From IMG/VR virus record IMGVR_UViG_3300044800_000094, positions 1 to 53,286 of that record: 53,286 nt of DNA. One strand, written 5' to 3'. The position numbers were made by a program, and so were the translations under genes. This document shows positions 31,097 to 40,242 of the stretch, piece by piece (position 1 is the first letter of the stretch; each line of letters opens with the position of its first letter). The notes below the pieces were generated by a model. The model worked only from the letters and a program-made list of their open reading frames with translations, was not told where the DNA came from and did not search any database. The stretch is from a virus.

Positions 31097-32143
31097 TCAC
31101 CAAAGCCGTCTCCTTCCTACTCTCGTGTCTCCAAACGTGTTGTTCTCGAATACGATCTGATCATCCGGGCTTTTGTCAAACGATTCGAGATTGAGTTCAT
31201 GGACTGCGAGCGCCCACTTTTCAGCCGCCGCTTCATCCTCGTTTGCTTCCTCTAAAAGCACCGCCTGAATGCCGAGCTTCAAGGCGCGCAGATTGTCCAC
31301 CGGAATGAAATCACGCTCATTGGTCAGTTCGATGAACTTCAGCTTTATCAGAGCCTCGACCTGTGTCCAGCAACAGCCATTGGCATCCTTGGCACGCTCC
31401 CGATTGTTTAATATCCGGCTGCAACGGTAACGGGGATGGGTTTCACCCGGTCGGAAGGCTGCGATGTCCCTTAACGTCCCGCAAACAGGGTCGTACTCGT
31501 AAAGGTAGCCCATGCCGGACGTGGGTTCGCGCACGATGGATTGAATCTCTGTCACCAGCGCGGTCGTGGAAGAAAACGGATTGGCTGCGGCGATGGTGAG
31601 ACCATTGACCACGCTGCCATTGACGCGCTCCTGCAACGGCTGGCCTCCGTACTGCTTTCCGTAAAGCGTGATGGTCTTTCCAATGTCGTCAGCGTTGGGG
31701 ACGGAGTAACGAACCTGCTTGCCGTTGCCGCCGGAGATGTCGTTGTAGCATGGCCGCGAGTTCGCGTTTTCGACAACCACATCTGACTCGTGGCCGCGAT
31801 GACCATAACCGCCTCCATTGAAACCATCACCCCATCCGTAACCACGCCGGCCATGAGCGGCACGCGGGGCGAACGAATACCAGCCATTTCGGGAGACGGC
31901 GACATCGCCATGACAGAACCGGATGGCCAGCACCGTGCCGACAAATTCAGGCCAAACGAGGTAATGACTGGACAGGCAAAATTGGATGCGCTGCTCAAGA
32001 TCGAACCAGCCGCCGCGAATCATCAGCGAATTCTCAACCTCGTTCACCAGCGCGAGAAATTCAGGTGAGTCAGTACGAACGCCGCAGATTTTCTTTATGG
32101 CGACATTGTTCTGAACGTCCTGAACTTGAATCGTGTAAGGCAT
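31097..32143 (-). CDS. Head-tail adaptor candidate (348 aa)
   Basis: Begins MPYTIQVQDVQNNVAIKKIC and has a Gly/His-rich insertion (residues about 95-118, GYGWGDGFNGGGYGHRGHES) inside a beta-rich body, then a helical C-terminal region (FIPVDNLRALKLGIQAVLLEEANE...AEKWALAVHELNLE). This split (beta domain plus helical bundle near the end) suits tail tubular/adaptor proteins, and it lies between tail and internal proteins. Not confirmed. A start two codons upstream is possible. Confidence 0.5.
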   Translation of the reverse strand: MPYTIQVQDVQNNVAIKKICGVRTDSPEFLALVNEVENSLMIRGGWFDLEQRIQFCLSSHYLVWPEFVGTVLAIRFCHGDVAVSRNGWYSFAPRAAHGRRGYGWGDGFNGGGYGHRGHESDVVVENANSRPCYNDISGGNGKQVRYSVPNADDIGKTITLYGKQYGGQPLQERVNGSVVNGLTIAAANPFSSTTALVTEIQSIVREPTSGMGYLYEYDPVCGTLRDIAAFRPGETHPRYRCSRILNNRERAKDANGCCWTQVEALIKLKFIELTNERDFIPVDNLRALKLGIQAVLLEEANEDEAAAEKWALAVHELNLESFDKSPDDQIVFENNTFGDTRVGRRRLW

Positions 32144-32161
32144 TTCCAATTCCCTTATCGG

Positions 32162-32824
32162 TCAATTCCGGTTCGATTGCAACATCTTCTTCATTGTGGT
32201 AATCGCTGTCTTTGCCTCATCGGGTATTTCCATGACTCCCCTTTTCTCCGTCAGACTGCCCATAATCCTTCGCTTGGGAGTCAGATTTCCGCCGTGAGAA
32301 TTGTAAACATAAAGCTCCGGAGGATTGTCGAGCACGACGCGGTTAAAGAACATGCAGCGGAACCATGCGTCACTGTCGTTTATCCAGTTGGGATAGCGGT
32401 TCTCCGTGTTGCGCGGGAAAAGCATTGTCGAGCCGAAGCCCGATGAGAACTTGTGGACGAGCGCGCATTCACTTTCAAAATCGTGCTGAATCCGGTTTTG
32501 AAGCAGGGACATCCGGCCTTTTGGTGTGCGTTCGGCCTGATACGCCATGTGGTTAGGATGATGCCAATCGTCATCATCCCATATCAGCAACCAATCGCTT
32601 TTTGCGGCGTCGAAAGCCAGATTCCTAAGCGCGCCGACATGCATTGATTCCGTCTTTTTGACTTTGATTTCACGGATGCCTTTTCCCGCGTAAGTTTCAT
32701 TTCCGTGATTAACGATGAGCAGTTCTTTTTCTTTATAGGTTTGATTCAGAAAACATTCTACCGCCATTTTGGGCAGTCCGGCAATGCCTCGCTTCAGCCC
32801 TGTCACCATCACGGCGGTAATCAT
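32162..32824 (-). CDS. GT2-type (GT-A fold) glycosyltransferase (220 aa)
   Basis: MITAVMVTGLKRGIAGLPKM at the start, FLNQTYKEKELLIVNHG (the N-Q-x-Y/x-x-x-E-hydrophobic strand) and DWLLIWDDDDWHHP with an acidic cluster at residues 83-86 define a family 2 glycosyltransferase: the DxD region holds the metal and nucleotide-sugar. It lies inside the tail block, with ATGA overlap to the gene before, so it may decorate tail or fibre proteins. It is separated from the main carbohydrate cassette by more than 10 kb and lies on the other strand. Confidence 0.8.
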   Translation of the reverse strand: MITAVMVTGLKRGIAGLPKMAVECFLNQTYKEKELLIVNHGNETYAGKGIREIKVKKTESMHVGALRNLAFDAAKSDWLLIWDDDDWHHPNHMAYQAERTPKGRMSLLQNRIQHDFESECALVHKFSSGFGSTMLFPRNTENRYPNWINDSDAWFRCMFFNRVVLDNPPELYVYNSHGGNLTPKRRIMGSLTEKRGVMEIPDEAKTAITTMKKMLQSNRN

Positions 32825-33408
32825 GGCGGCGTTCCCCCTGAGCAGTTTGCATTTCCGGTTCTGAAAATCTCGTACAACACTTCCAACGCCTTCGCATTCG
32901 CATCGGCCACACTCAAGGTGCTTTGAATGACGCCGGCAGCCATGACGAGATTGTTTCCACGGTTTGGATTGTCAATCGAGACTCCCGCTGGAAATGCTCC
33001 CGGCGATCTTACGAATCCTGAAATCGTGCAGTTCAACGTCTGTTGCGTGTTGAAAAATACGCCAGTGACGCATCCAAGGTTGATGGCGAATTGCGTCAGG
33101 CATTGGAGCAGCAGTCCGTTGACGAGCGTATCAAGCTGCGGCTGCGTCGTGTTGTCAGGCACGGGAACCGTAATCGTCCCGCTCACACAATTCAGCACCA
33201 AGTCAGGATACGGCGGATTGCCAAGCTCGAAAGTCAGGTTGAAGCCGATGATGCCAGCAGGCAACCCCACGGTCGTTTCCGAGCCAGAGGGGCAGGTGAC
33301 GGTCAAGGTCTGTGCCGCGCTCGTGTAAACCTTGTTCACGGGACTCGATGAAACAAAGTCCTGAAACTGCAAGCACGTCGGACATGGATTTATTTGAGGC
33401 GGTTGCAT
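32821..33408 (-). CDS. Cys-containing tail-region protein (195 aa)
   Basis: NPCPTCLQFQDFVSSSPVNK at the start, then a beta-rich part with regularly spaced cysteines (VTCPSGSETTVGLP, VLNCVSGTITVP, LLLQCLTQFAINLGCVTGVF, TLNCTISGF). The cysteines may form disulphides in the virion. The C-terminus is helical (SVADANAKALEVLYEIFRTG). No family recognised. Start 33408 (MQPPQ) is preferred over an upstream start that overlaps the neighbour. Confidence 0.55.
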   Translation of the reverse strand: MQPPQINPCPTCLQFQDFVSSSPVNKVYTSAAQTLTVTCPSGSETTVGLPAGIIGFNLTFELGNPPYPDLVLNCVSGTITVPVPDNTTQPQLDTLVNGLLLQCLTQFAINLGCVTGVFFNTQQTLNCTISGFVRSPGAFPAGVSIDNPNRGNNLVMAAGVIQSTLSVADANAKALEVLYEIFRTGNANCSGGTPP

Positions 33409-33409
33409 T

Positions 33410-33631
33410 TTATTGTTGAACAATCCGTTGAGCGTTTGTGCTGGTCGTTCTGTATGCGCCCGTGCTGGTGACGCGATCAATGATGACCGGCGGCAATGGG
33501 CCAAGATTGGACGGCGGCAGCATCGCGCTCGACCGCATCGGCTGAACGCAGAAGGCTAGATTCGGTGGGTTCACCACGGGAACATAAGCCGTTGGAACCT
33601 TGATGCAAAATGGACAGTCGTTTAATTGCAT
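33410..33631 (-). CDS. Small tail-region protein (73 aa)
   Basis: DCPFCIKVPTAYVPVVNPPN and a Pro-rich middle, then TGAYRTTSTNAQRIVQQ. The CPxC pair resembles the N-terminus of the next gene (NPCPTC). It overlaps the nozzle gene by 10 nt. Confidence 0.5.
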   Translation of the reverse strand: MQLNDCPFCIKVPTAYVPVVNPPNLAFCVQPMRSSAMLPPSNLGPLPPVIIDRVTSTGAYRTTSTNAQRIVQQ

Positions 33632-35931
33632 ACCACCCTTGCCGGCTCGTTCTCCGGCATCGAGACAGCCTTGAATTTAGCACCTTGAAAGGTCAATGCG
33701 CCGGTTATTTCGATTCTGACTTGGAAAAATCTTCCAACGGAGACAGGTCGTGAGTTCAAGGCTGACGAATCCATTTTTGAGCTTGGCTCGCCAAGTCCAA
33801 ATCGCGTGTCGTAACTCGCCTCTGCGCGCTTGTTGATGACTGTGAACTTGAGCCATGGATACCAACACTGATCAAATTCAGGCCGGAAGTAAACAGCGAT
33901 GGAAGCCTGTCCGACCAGACCGGAAATCGCTATCTCACCATCGGTCAGCCGAACCAGATCGAGTTGATTTTTCCCTTTGACGTTGTTGAAAATCATCGGC
34001 GATTCAAAAGACCAGACAATCGGCTTTGTGACCGGATTTCCACTCACATCGTAGCTCGTGTCATTTATTGGGCCGCTGTCCAACAGGATTTCCCACAATT
34101 CGACCTGATTGGTCGTCGTGTTCAACTGGAAAACGAACGTGCGGTCAACCTTGTTGAACTTTCCGGTGACAATCTGCAACGAGTTCAGCCCCTTCCACAC
34201 GCCATCATAGACACTGGGCAATTTGCCTTGCAGGCTGCTCGACTCGTCAAAGTCCAGGGCGATGATGCCTTGGCTGTAAACTCCGCCCGCGCTGTCAATG
34301 GGCGCGCAGGACAGCAAAGCACGATTGTCCGAGATTCCAAAAGTGATTCGGGAAAGTTCATTGACGTTTTCCTGCTCAATGATCCGGTTTGCTTCCGCGC
34401 TAATAGGCAGGTTGCCCCATTGGTTGAAATCCTGACGAGCGAGCTTCAGAGAGTGAATTGAAGCATCACCGGATTTCAAAATGAGGTCTCCATTGGACAC
34501 GACAGCCGCAGCCTGACCAACCCCGCCGAAGCCGATGATGGAAACGGGCAGGATGGGCGTGCTCAAGTTCGCCCACGTCGTTGCGTCGGTTGGCGCGGAG
34601 CAAGTGAATATCTGGTTGTCGCACAAGATTTGCAGCGGGCCTTGGCCGAGCGAGGCGTCAATCGCGCCCAATGCGATGATGCAGTTGATTTCACCAGCGC
34701 CTCCGGGGATTGAGAATTTGGTCGTGTTCTGGCTCCAGTTTAGAACGGAGTCCCGATAATTGAATTGCTGCGTTCCGCTGGATGAACCGTCCAAATCGCT
34801 CGCAATGAATGATTTTCCATCCGGGGATGAAATCCAGTTTCGGCCTTGAACATAAGCGCCCATGCGACCAATCGGTAATTCACTGGGTATCAGGTTTTCA
34901 CTGATGACAGGATAACCGGCATTGAGGATGATGCCTTGATTCGCAACCGGGTTTCCAAACGGAGCGTTGACATTTGTGACGGTGAGGATGCCTGACCCAC
35001 CGCCAGCAATGGCTGTCACTTTCAGTGTGTATGCCGTTAATGAGCCGGTGCCATCGGTGAGAATGATGTTGTCCCCAACCGCGCCATTAAAAGCGGGTGA
35101 GACAGTGATTTGAAAAGAGGCTCCGATGGCTGGTATTCCAGGTGCCGGAATGGAAACTGAAACCGTCCCGGCATATGCGGGCGAACTTGTACTGATAAGT
35201 GGAGTTCCAACCGGAATCACATCGCCAACGGCTGACAGGCCGGTTGTATTTTGAACGGTTATCACGTTCCCGTTGATTGACTGCACCTGCATCAGGAACG
35301 GAAAAAGGTTCAGCGGTGAAAGCTGGATGTAAGTCCCCACCGCATCCAAAAACGGAGCGTTCAAGGTGATGGGAACTGGCTGACCGATGGCTGGCACGGT
35401 GAAATATCCAACGACAGTTCCAACGAAGCTTGGAGTGACTGAGCGGCGGGAAAATGCGCCGTCAAAGATTATTGGTCGGCTTTGACCGTCCTCGACGATG
35501 ACGTAATTCTCGGTTTGCCAAAGCCATGCCTGAGCGACATTCGCCGGGTTTGGATCAAGAACGGATGGGAGAGTGCTACCGGGAGCCAGCCCGTTTACCG
35601 TCCGGTCAAAGACTCCGGCGTTGCCAATGGTGTCCGGTAAAAACTGGTAGAGCCTTCCTCCGATTTGGGCAATGAGGGATTCTGCACCAATGTCAGGCTT
35701 GTAATATGTTGCGCCCTGAAACCGGGATGCGCCAAACGAAACTCCAGTGTCCGGGATGAGCTTTATCTGGCGATATGCTGGACGGTTGGTGAGGTAAAGT
35801 CCGCGACAGGTGGTGTTAGTGCCGTAAGCAAACTGGTTTTTCTTTAGGGCTATGACCTCGATGCCCGACTCCATCCCACCGTCCATGATGGAAAATTCAT
35901 CCTCAAATTCAATCTGTGGCTTGGCAGGCAC
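33622..35931 (-). CDS. Nozzle-like tail protein, beta-propeller type (769 aa)
   Basis: The protein is beta-rich throughout. The first 180 residues (GLYLTNRPAYRQIKLIPDTG, IAQIGGRLYQFLPD, NYVIVEDGQSRPIIFDG) and the last 350 residues (GGVGQAAAVVSNGDLILKSG, SLKLARQDFNQWGN, VWKGLNSLQIVTGKFNKVDR) look like propeller blades, as in nozzle proteins of short-tailed phages (T7 gp12, P22 gp10). An Ig-like insertion lies at about residues 185-350 (VSVSIPAPGIPAIGASFQIT). Its size and place at the head of the tail block support this. Confidence 0.6.
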   Translation of the reverse strand: MPAKPQIEFEDEFSIMDGGMESGIEVIALKKNQFAYGTNTTCRGLYLTNRPAYRQIKLIPDTGVSFGASRFQGATYYKPDIGAESLIAQIGGRLYQFLPDTIGNAGVFDRTVNGLAPGSTLPSVLDPNPANVAQAWLWQTENYVIVEDGQSRPIIFDGAFSRRSVTPSFVGTVVGYFTVPAIGQPVPITLNAPFLDAVGTYIQLSPLNLFPFLMQVQSINGNVITVQNTTGLSAVGDVIPVGTPLISTSSPAYAGTVSVSIPAPGIPAIGASFQITVSPAFNGAVGDNIILTDGTGSLTAYTLKVTAIAGGGSGILTVTNVNAPFGNPVANQGIILNAGYPVISENLIPSELPIGRMGAYVQGRNWISSPDGKSFIASDLDGSSSGTQQFNYRDSVLNWSQNTTKFSIPGGAGEINCIIALGAIDASLGQGPLQILCDNQIFTCSAPTDATTWANLSTPILPVSIIGFGGVGQAAAVVSNGDLILKSGDASIHSLKLARQDFNQWGNLPISAEANRIIEQENVNELSRITFGISDNRALLSCAPIDSAGGVYSQGIIALDFDESSSLQGKLPSVYDGVWKGLNSLQIVTGKFNKVDRTFVFQLNTTTNQVELWEILLDSGPINDTSYDVSGNPVTKPIVWSFESPMIFNNVKGKNQLDLVRLTDGEIAISGLVGQASIAVYFRPEFDQCWYPWLKFTVINKRAEASYDTRFGLGEPSSKMDSSALNSRPVSVGRFFQVRIEITGALTFQGAKFKAVSMPENEPARVVCN

Positions 35932-35932
35932 A

Positions 35933-37219
35933 TTAACCTAATTGAATGGCAACGATGGATGCTTCAGTGAGGGTTGGCGCGGTGGTGGCGAAAGCGTCAA
36001 TCATGGCCTGCATGTTGATCGAATCGGTGCTGTTCAAAGTCGTGTAAATGACGGGTGGTAGAGTGGCGGAAAAGCCATTGGCGACTCCGCCTGCGGTGGC
36101 AAATGTTGCGATGTTGGTCAACGAATTTGCCACGTCTCCGGGAGAATTATTGGAGCGCGTCAGCTTCAATGACAGGGTGGTTTGAGACGCATCGGTGTCA
36201 TTCAGGAAGTATGCCGTCACGCGGGCCATGAGTAACCATTTGCCGGCAGCGGGCAGCACCAGTTGCGGCGAAAGGGTTCCAAAAACAACTTGGGCGAATC
36301 CGGTCGTCAGGGTGTACGCCGTTCCGCTGGCATAGACGGTCACGTTGCTTCCTATGGGAGCCTGAGTACCGGAAGGTGAAACTGTGGCTCCTGATGGAAT
36401 CGGATTCACGCCGCCAACCGGCAAGTCTCCGATGTAGCCAAGGAACGTGAGAACAACAGATGTGGGGCTGACAATGGTCGTAACATTGAAGTGCGCCGGC
36501 CCTGCGATGACCACGACTTCATATTGCGCCATCCACGCAGTCGAGACGACCGCCGCCGTGTAAGGTGAACCAATCGCCGGGATGGCGGAGATGGGAGCGG
36601 TCAAAGTCGTGTAAGCGTTCTGTCCCGCGCTGCCCGCCGGAGAAACCACTGAACCCAAAGGAAGCGCAGTGCCGGTGCCAACGTCGCTCGCATAGCCCAG
36701 ATAAGTCAGGTATAGCGTGGTGCCGTTTGGAATTGAAACGACCTTGAAATTAGCCGAACCCCCCGTGGCCGCTATGATGACGTTCTCACCCTTCACAAAT
36801 GACGCGCTGCTGACCACGGCATAATTATTGGTGCCTGCCAGCACCGTCTGGCCAGTCCCGGTGATGGTGGTGTAGGCGTTGACGCCAGCCAGTCCGGGAG
36901 CGCCGGTCGGAGAAACTTCCGCGCCTTGAGAAATAACCACGCCGGGAGCAAGGTCGCCGGTCAGTCCAAGGAAGGTTGCCGTGATCTGAGTCGGGCTGTT
37001 GATGGCGGTAATCTGAAAGTTGGCCGGCCCTGCGACAATGATGTTCTGGCCAACGACAAATGGCGCGGTGTTCGTCAGCAGAATGGCGACACTGGAATTA
37101 TATGCAGGGATGGTGAAATTGGCGGTGACGTAGGCGAAGGAACTGTTTCCTGCTACGCCGGGTATTTGAACCACAGGGGGGCAGCAATTGCTCATGTCTT
37201 GGACATTACTCCTTGTCAT
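35933..37219 (-). CDS. Tail protein with three large beta repeats (428 aa)
   Basis: Three or four copies of an 80-85 residue beta module are visible, each ending in YLGYxxD...GxxVSPxG and beginning with AYTT. The matching pieces are FQITAINSPTQITATFLGLT, FKVVSIPNGTTLYLTYLGYA and FNVTTIVSPTSVVLTFLGYI. The C-terminal 150 residues are a different beta domain (LPAAGKWLLMARVTAYFLND). This looks like a fibre or spike shaft with a tip. AAGGAG lies inside the first codons, so the start could instead be ATG 37195 (MSNCCPP). Confidence 0.6.
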   Translation of the reverse strand: MTRSNVQDMSNCCPPVVQIPGVAGNSSFAYVTANFTIPAYNSSVAILLTNTAPFVVGQNIIVAGPANFQITAINSPTQITATFLGLTGDLAPGVVISQGAEVSPTGAPGLAGVNAYTTITGTGQTVLAGTNNYAVVSSASFVKGENVIIAATGGSANFKVVSIPNGTTLYLTYLGYASDVGTGTALPLGSVVSPAGSAGQNAYTTLTAPISAIPAIGSPYTAAVVSTAWMAQYEVVVIAGPAHFNVTTIVSPTSVVLTFLGYIGDLPVGGVNPIPSGATVSPSGTQAPIGSNVTVYASGTAYTLTTGFAQVVFGTLSPQLVLPAAGKWLLMARVTAYFLNDTDASQTTLSLKLTRSNNSPGDVANSLTNIATFATAGGVANGFSATLPPVIYTTLNSTDSINMQAMIDAFATTAPTLTEASIVAIQLG

Positions 37220-37246
37220 TGGTCATGCAAGTGCTAAATTTATGAC

Positions 37247-37894
37247 GTGTTTGGTAGAATAAAAGAGAATCAGAAATTTGGAAGATGGACTGCAATTCGA
37301 TTTGATAAACAGACCGCTGTGGCTTGTTTTTGGTGGTGTAAGTGCAAATGTGGAACGGAAAGGTCGGTTAGAAGTGGAGATTTAAGAAATGGAGCGAGTG
37401 TTTCTTGCGGCTGTTATTCAAGAGAGGTGACCAGTAAAATAAGGAAGACACATGGGCAGTCGCTTCCAGATGCGGCGCTTCGATCTGAATACAAGACTTG
37501 GAAGGGGATTAAATCCAGGTGTTACAGGAAAACCAGTTCAGATTTTTATCTTTATGGAGCACGCGGAATACGAGTTTGCAAGCGGTGGAAAAATTCATTT
37601 GAGAATTTTATTAAAGACATGGGGAAAAAGCCATCACCCGTCCATTCAATAGAGCGAAAAAATAACAATGGCAATTACACGCCAAAAAACTGCAAGTGGG
37701 CAACTGTCACAGAACAGGCCAACAATAGAAGGAACAATTCCAGATTTTGTTTTAATGGTCAAAATTTGACTCTGGCTCAATGGTCTAAAAAATTGGGAAT
37801 ACCAGCCTCTTGTTTGTACGATAGGATATTTAGGAATTGGACATTAAAAAGAACTTTCACTACTCCATCAAGAAATGCGCTTAAAGAAATATAA
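37247..37894 (+). CDS. HNH homing endonuclease (215 aa)
   Basis: FGRWTAIRF...FWWCKCKCGTERSVRSGDL...SVSCGCYS is the N-terminal zinc-like CxCxCG module seen in many phage HNH/AP2-type homing enzymes. YKTWKGIKSRC, YLYGARGIRVCKRW, FIKDMGKKPSPVHSIERKNN and GNYTPKNCKWAT form the HNH core (His, Asn, Asn). The C-terminus (LTLAQWSKKLGIPASCLYDR...WTLKRTFTTP) is a NUMOD-like helix-turn-helix. The gene is AT-richer than its neighbours and overlaps the terminase start by 20 nt, so it looks like a free-standing invader inserted beside the terminase gene. GTG start. Confidence 0.8.
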   Translation: MFGRIKENQKFGRWTAIRFDKQTAVACFWWCKCKCGTERSVRSGDLRNGASVSCGCYSREVTSKIRKTHGQSLPDAALRSEYKTWKGIKSRCYRKTSSDFYLYGARGIRVCKRWKNSFENFIKDMGKKPSPVHSIERKNNNGNYTPKNCKWATVTEQANNRRNNSRFCFNGQNLTLAQWSKKLGIPASCLYDRIFRNWTLKRTFTTPSRNALKEI

Positions 37895-39716
37895 TTTGGA
37901 ATGGCCAGAAGGAACTGACCTTGCATCCATTGAGCGCTACATGATCCAACAAGGAGGGTCATGGGAAAAAAATGGAAAGACGTTCGGGAACGGACTTATT
38001 TTTCATTTCAAGGAATACTGGAGGCTTTTGTGGCCCCAGGACGATCAGACGTGGTGGACAGATTTGATAATTAAAACCGTCCTTGAAAACCAATTCACTT
38101 CAGTTGTCGGAGGGGCTTCGGCTTGGAAATCAGGAACAATTGGAAGACTAGCATTGATGGACTGGTCGTGTTTCCCGGATTGCACAACGATTATTATCAG
38201 TTCAACAAACATGGAGGGTTTGAAGGCGAGAATTTTCGCTGAAATTATCATGTTGTGGAAAATTGCATCTTCAAGTTATGACTGGTTTCCAGGGCATCCG
38301 ATAGATTACAAGTGTGCAATAGTGGCGGATGATGTTGATGAGGTTGAAGCTAGAGACATGCGGAATGCCATTATTGGCGTCCCCTGCAAAACGTCTTCAG
38401 GAAAATTTATCGGCATGGGTTCTTACGCCGGCAGAAAGAATCGTCGGGTGTGGTGTATTGGTGACGAATTCCAATACATGGAACTTTCCATTTTGGATGG
38501 GCAAAGAAACTTGGTGAGCAATGGGTCAAATCTGGTTCCGGGAATTATCCGACAAAAAGGGCACAAGGAATTCGGATTGCCATTGCGGGGCTATAAAGGG
38601 GTCTTCATATCCAATCCCAATCCTTCGCGCGCTGGAAATCCTACTGATATTATTTCTGAACCTGAAAGTGGGTGGGGGTCAATTCCAGAAGATGGGAAAA
38701 CAAAGGTTTGGAAATGTCGTCAGATGCCGGATCACCCGGTTAAATGCACCTGCATCTGTCTTGATTCGATGGATTCTCCAAACAATGAGTATCCAATAGA
38801 AAAACCGAGATGGGATAATCTTGCTGGAAAACATAAGCTCAAACTTTATGTTGAGGGTTCTGAGTCATATTGGTCTCAAGGGCGAGGCACTTTCAAATTT
38901 GGGCTTACGCAATTCAAAATAATCACACGAGAAATTTGCGACCAACATCACGCCTTTGACCCTCTTGTTTGGGTTTCAACTGGACAGACGAAAATTGGAA
39001 TGCTGGATGCCGCTTATGGCGCAGGAGACCGATGCGCTTTAGGATGGCTCGAATTTGGTGAATGTAATGACGGAAAAACTAGAATTCTTTTCAAGGAATC
39101 GTGGTTGGTTCCAATTATTATTCGGCCTGACCTGAAGCCAGAAGATCAGATTGCTATTTTTTGCAAACAAAAAATGGAGCAGGTTGGTGTTCCTCCGGCC
39201 AACTTCTTTTTCGATGGACGAGGCTCGATGGCGATGTCACTTGCCGCAATTTGGAGTCCATTTGTAAACGCAATTGAGTTTGGTGGCATTCCTAGTGATC
39301 GTCCGGTTGGAAGTGATATTTACACTACAGATAAAAACGGCGTGCGACGGTTAAAAACCGAACGTGAACATTTCAGTAAAAATGTGTCCGCTCTTTGGTG
39401 GGCTTGGAGATATGCCGTCGAAGCCGATCAGGTGCGTGGATTGACTTACGATATTGTATCTGACGCTCAACCCCGTGAGTGGAAAAAAGTCTCTGGTGAT
39501 AAAATAGAAATTGAGGCAAAGCATGAAATGAAAAAACGGACTGGCATATCACCAGATTTGGCTGATATGTTCGTTTCTGGAGTAGAGGGTGCAAGGAAAA
39601 GGGGATTCGAAATCAATAAGCTCGCCTCAAAATCAATCTCGGACGATCAAAAATACTTTGACGATGAGGTTAAAGCGTGGGATAACGCCATCAAGGCCGG
39701 ATTGTTGAAGTATTAA
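37875..39716 (+). CDS. terL: Large terminase subunit (613 aa)
   Basis: ATPase part: P-loop region VVGGASAWKSGTIG (residues 77-90) and Walker B RVWCIGDEFQYM with Asp-Glu at 197-198. The P-loop is not the classic GxxxxGK[ST]: a Trp stands where Gly is expected, though Lys-Ser follows. Nuclease part: RNase H-like acidic residues in GMLDAAYGAGDR (Asp 378), FFFDGRGSM (Asp 447) and SPDLADMFV (Asp 561/564). It pumps DNA into the procapsid and cuts it. AT content is higher than in the portal gene next door. It overlaps the HNH gene's end, so the true start might differ. I cannot find the small subunit with certainty. Confidence 0.85.
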   Translation: MRLKKYNLEWPEGTDLASIERYMIQQGGSWEKNGKTFGNGLIFHFKEYWRLLWPQDDQTWWTDLIIKTVLENQFTSVVGGASAWKSGTIGRLALMDWSCFPDCTTIIISSTNMEGLKARIFAEIIMLWKIASSSYDWFPGHPIDYKCAIVADDVDEVEARDMRNAIIGVPCKTSSGKFIGMGSYAGRKNRRVWCIGDEFQYMELSILDGQRNLVSNGSNLVPGIIRQKGHKEFGLPLRGYKGVFISNPNPSRAGNPTDIISEPESGWGSIPEDGKTKVWKCRQMPDHPVKCTCICLDSMDSPNNEYPIEKPRWDNLAGKHKLKLYVEGSESYWSQGRGTFKFGLTQFKIITREICDQHHAFDPLVWVSTGQTKIGMLDAAYGAGDRCALGWLEFGECNDGKTRILFKESWLVPIIIRPDLKPEDQIAIFCKQKMEQVGVPPANFFFDGRGSMAMSLAAIWSPFVNAIEFGGIPSDRPVGSDIYTTDKNGVRRLKTEREHFSKNVSALWWAWRYAVEADQVRGLTYDIVSDAQPREWKKVSGDKIEIEAKHEMKKRTGISPDLADMFVSGVEGARKRGFEINKLASKSISDDQKYFDDEVKAWDNAIKAGLLKY

Positions 39717-39717
39717 A

Positions 39718-40041
39718 ATGTGGATACTTAAAAATTATCAAAGTCCGGTTCCGGGGAATTACTTTTATGTCCAATCGGTCGGCATTGAGCACAGATTCAA
39801 GTCCAACCCCATCGTCGAGGAAGTGGCGAAGGAAGTCAGTGCGTTTCGCATCGCCAACAAGCTTCCACGTGCCAGTCTCGCTGAGTCCCTTGAGGACGTG
39901 GACACCTTCAATTGCGCCGTTCGCCGGAACGATGAACGATGGTGCCGTTGGTGTGAAGGCTCTTTCGAGTCAGCTCACGCCAATCATCGGTTCATCAGCC
40001 GGAGTTGTGCTGGCTGCGGGATGGTCGTAAAACAGGACTGA
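39718..40041 (+). CDS. Conserved phage protein between terminase and portal (107 aa)
   Basis: Starts 1 nt after the terminase stop. YQSPVPGNYFYVQSVGIEHRF, PIVEEVAKEVSAFRIANKLP and DVDTFNCAVRRNDERWCRWC match a family I recall in the same position in other phages. The C-terminus has a CxxC...CAGC arrangement that could bind zinc. Function unknown. Confidence 0.7.
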   Translation: MWILKNYQSPVPGNYFYVQSVGIEHRFKSNPIVEEVAKEVSAFRIANKLPRASLAESLEDVDTFNCAVRRNDERWCRWCEGSFESAHANHRFISRSCAGCGMVVKQD

Positions 40042-40044
40042 TTT

Positions 40045-40188
40045 ATGTTCGGGAAATTAAGCGACTCTTTTTGGGATTGGTTTGAAGCCAGTCCTTTGTC
40101 CAATTTTGAGTGCCGTTACTTGAAGTGGGAGTTCCGTGATTTGGACACAAACGAATGGCGTGAAATCTACCGGCACGTTTATAATTAA
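40045..40188 (+). CDS. Small conserved phage protein (47 aa)
   Basis: MFGKLSDSFWDWFEASPLSN, then ECRYLKWEFRDLDTNEWREI. It follows the previous gene by 3 nt. I recall this Trp-rich short protein next to portal genes in other phages. The 54 bp before the portal start hold the portal ribosome-binding site and a possible 15-codon reading frame from 40194. Confidence 0.65.
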   Translation: MFGKLSDSFWDWFEASPLSNFECRYLKWEFRDLDTNEWREIYRHVYN

Positions 40189-40242
40189 AATTTATGAAAA
40201 TGCACTCACAAAATCTATCGGAAAGGACGTTTGGAAGGTGAT

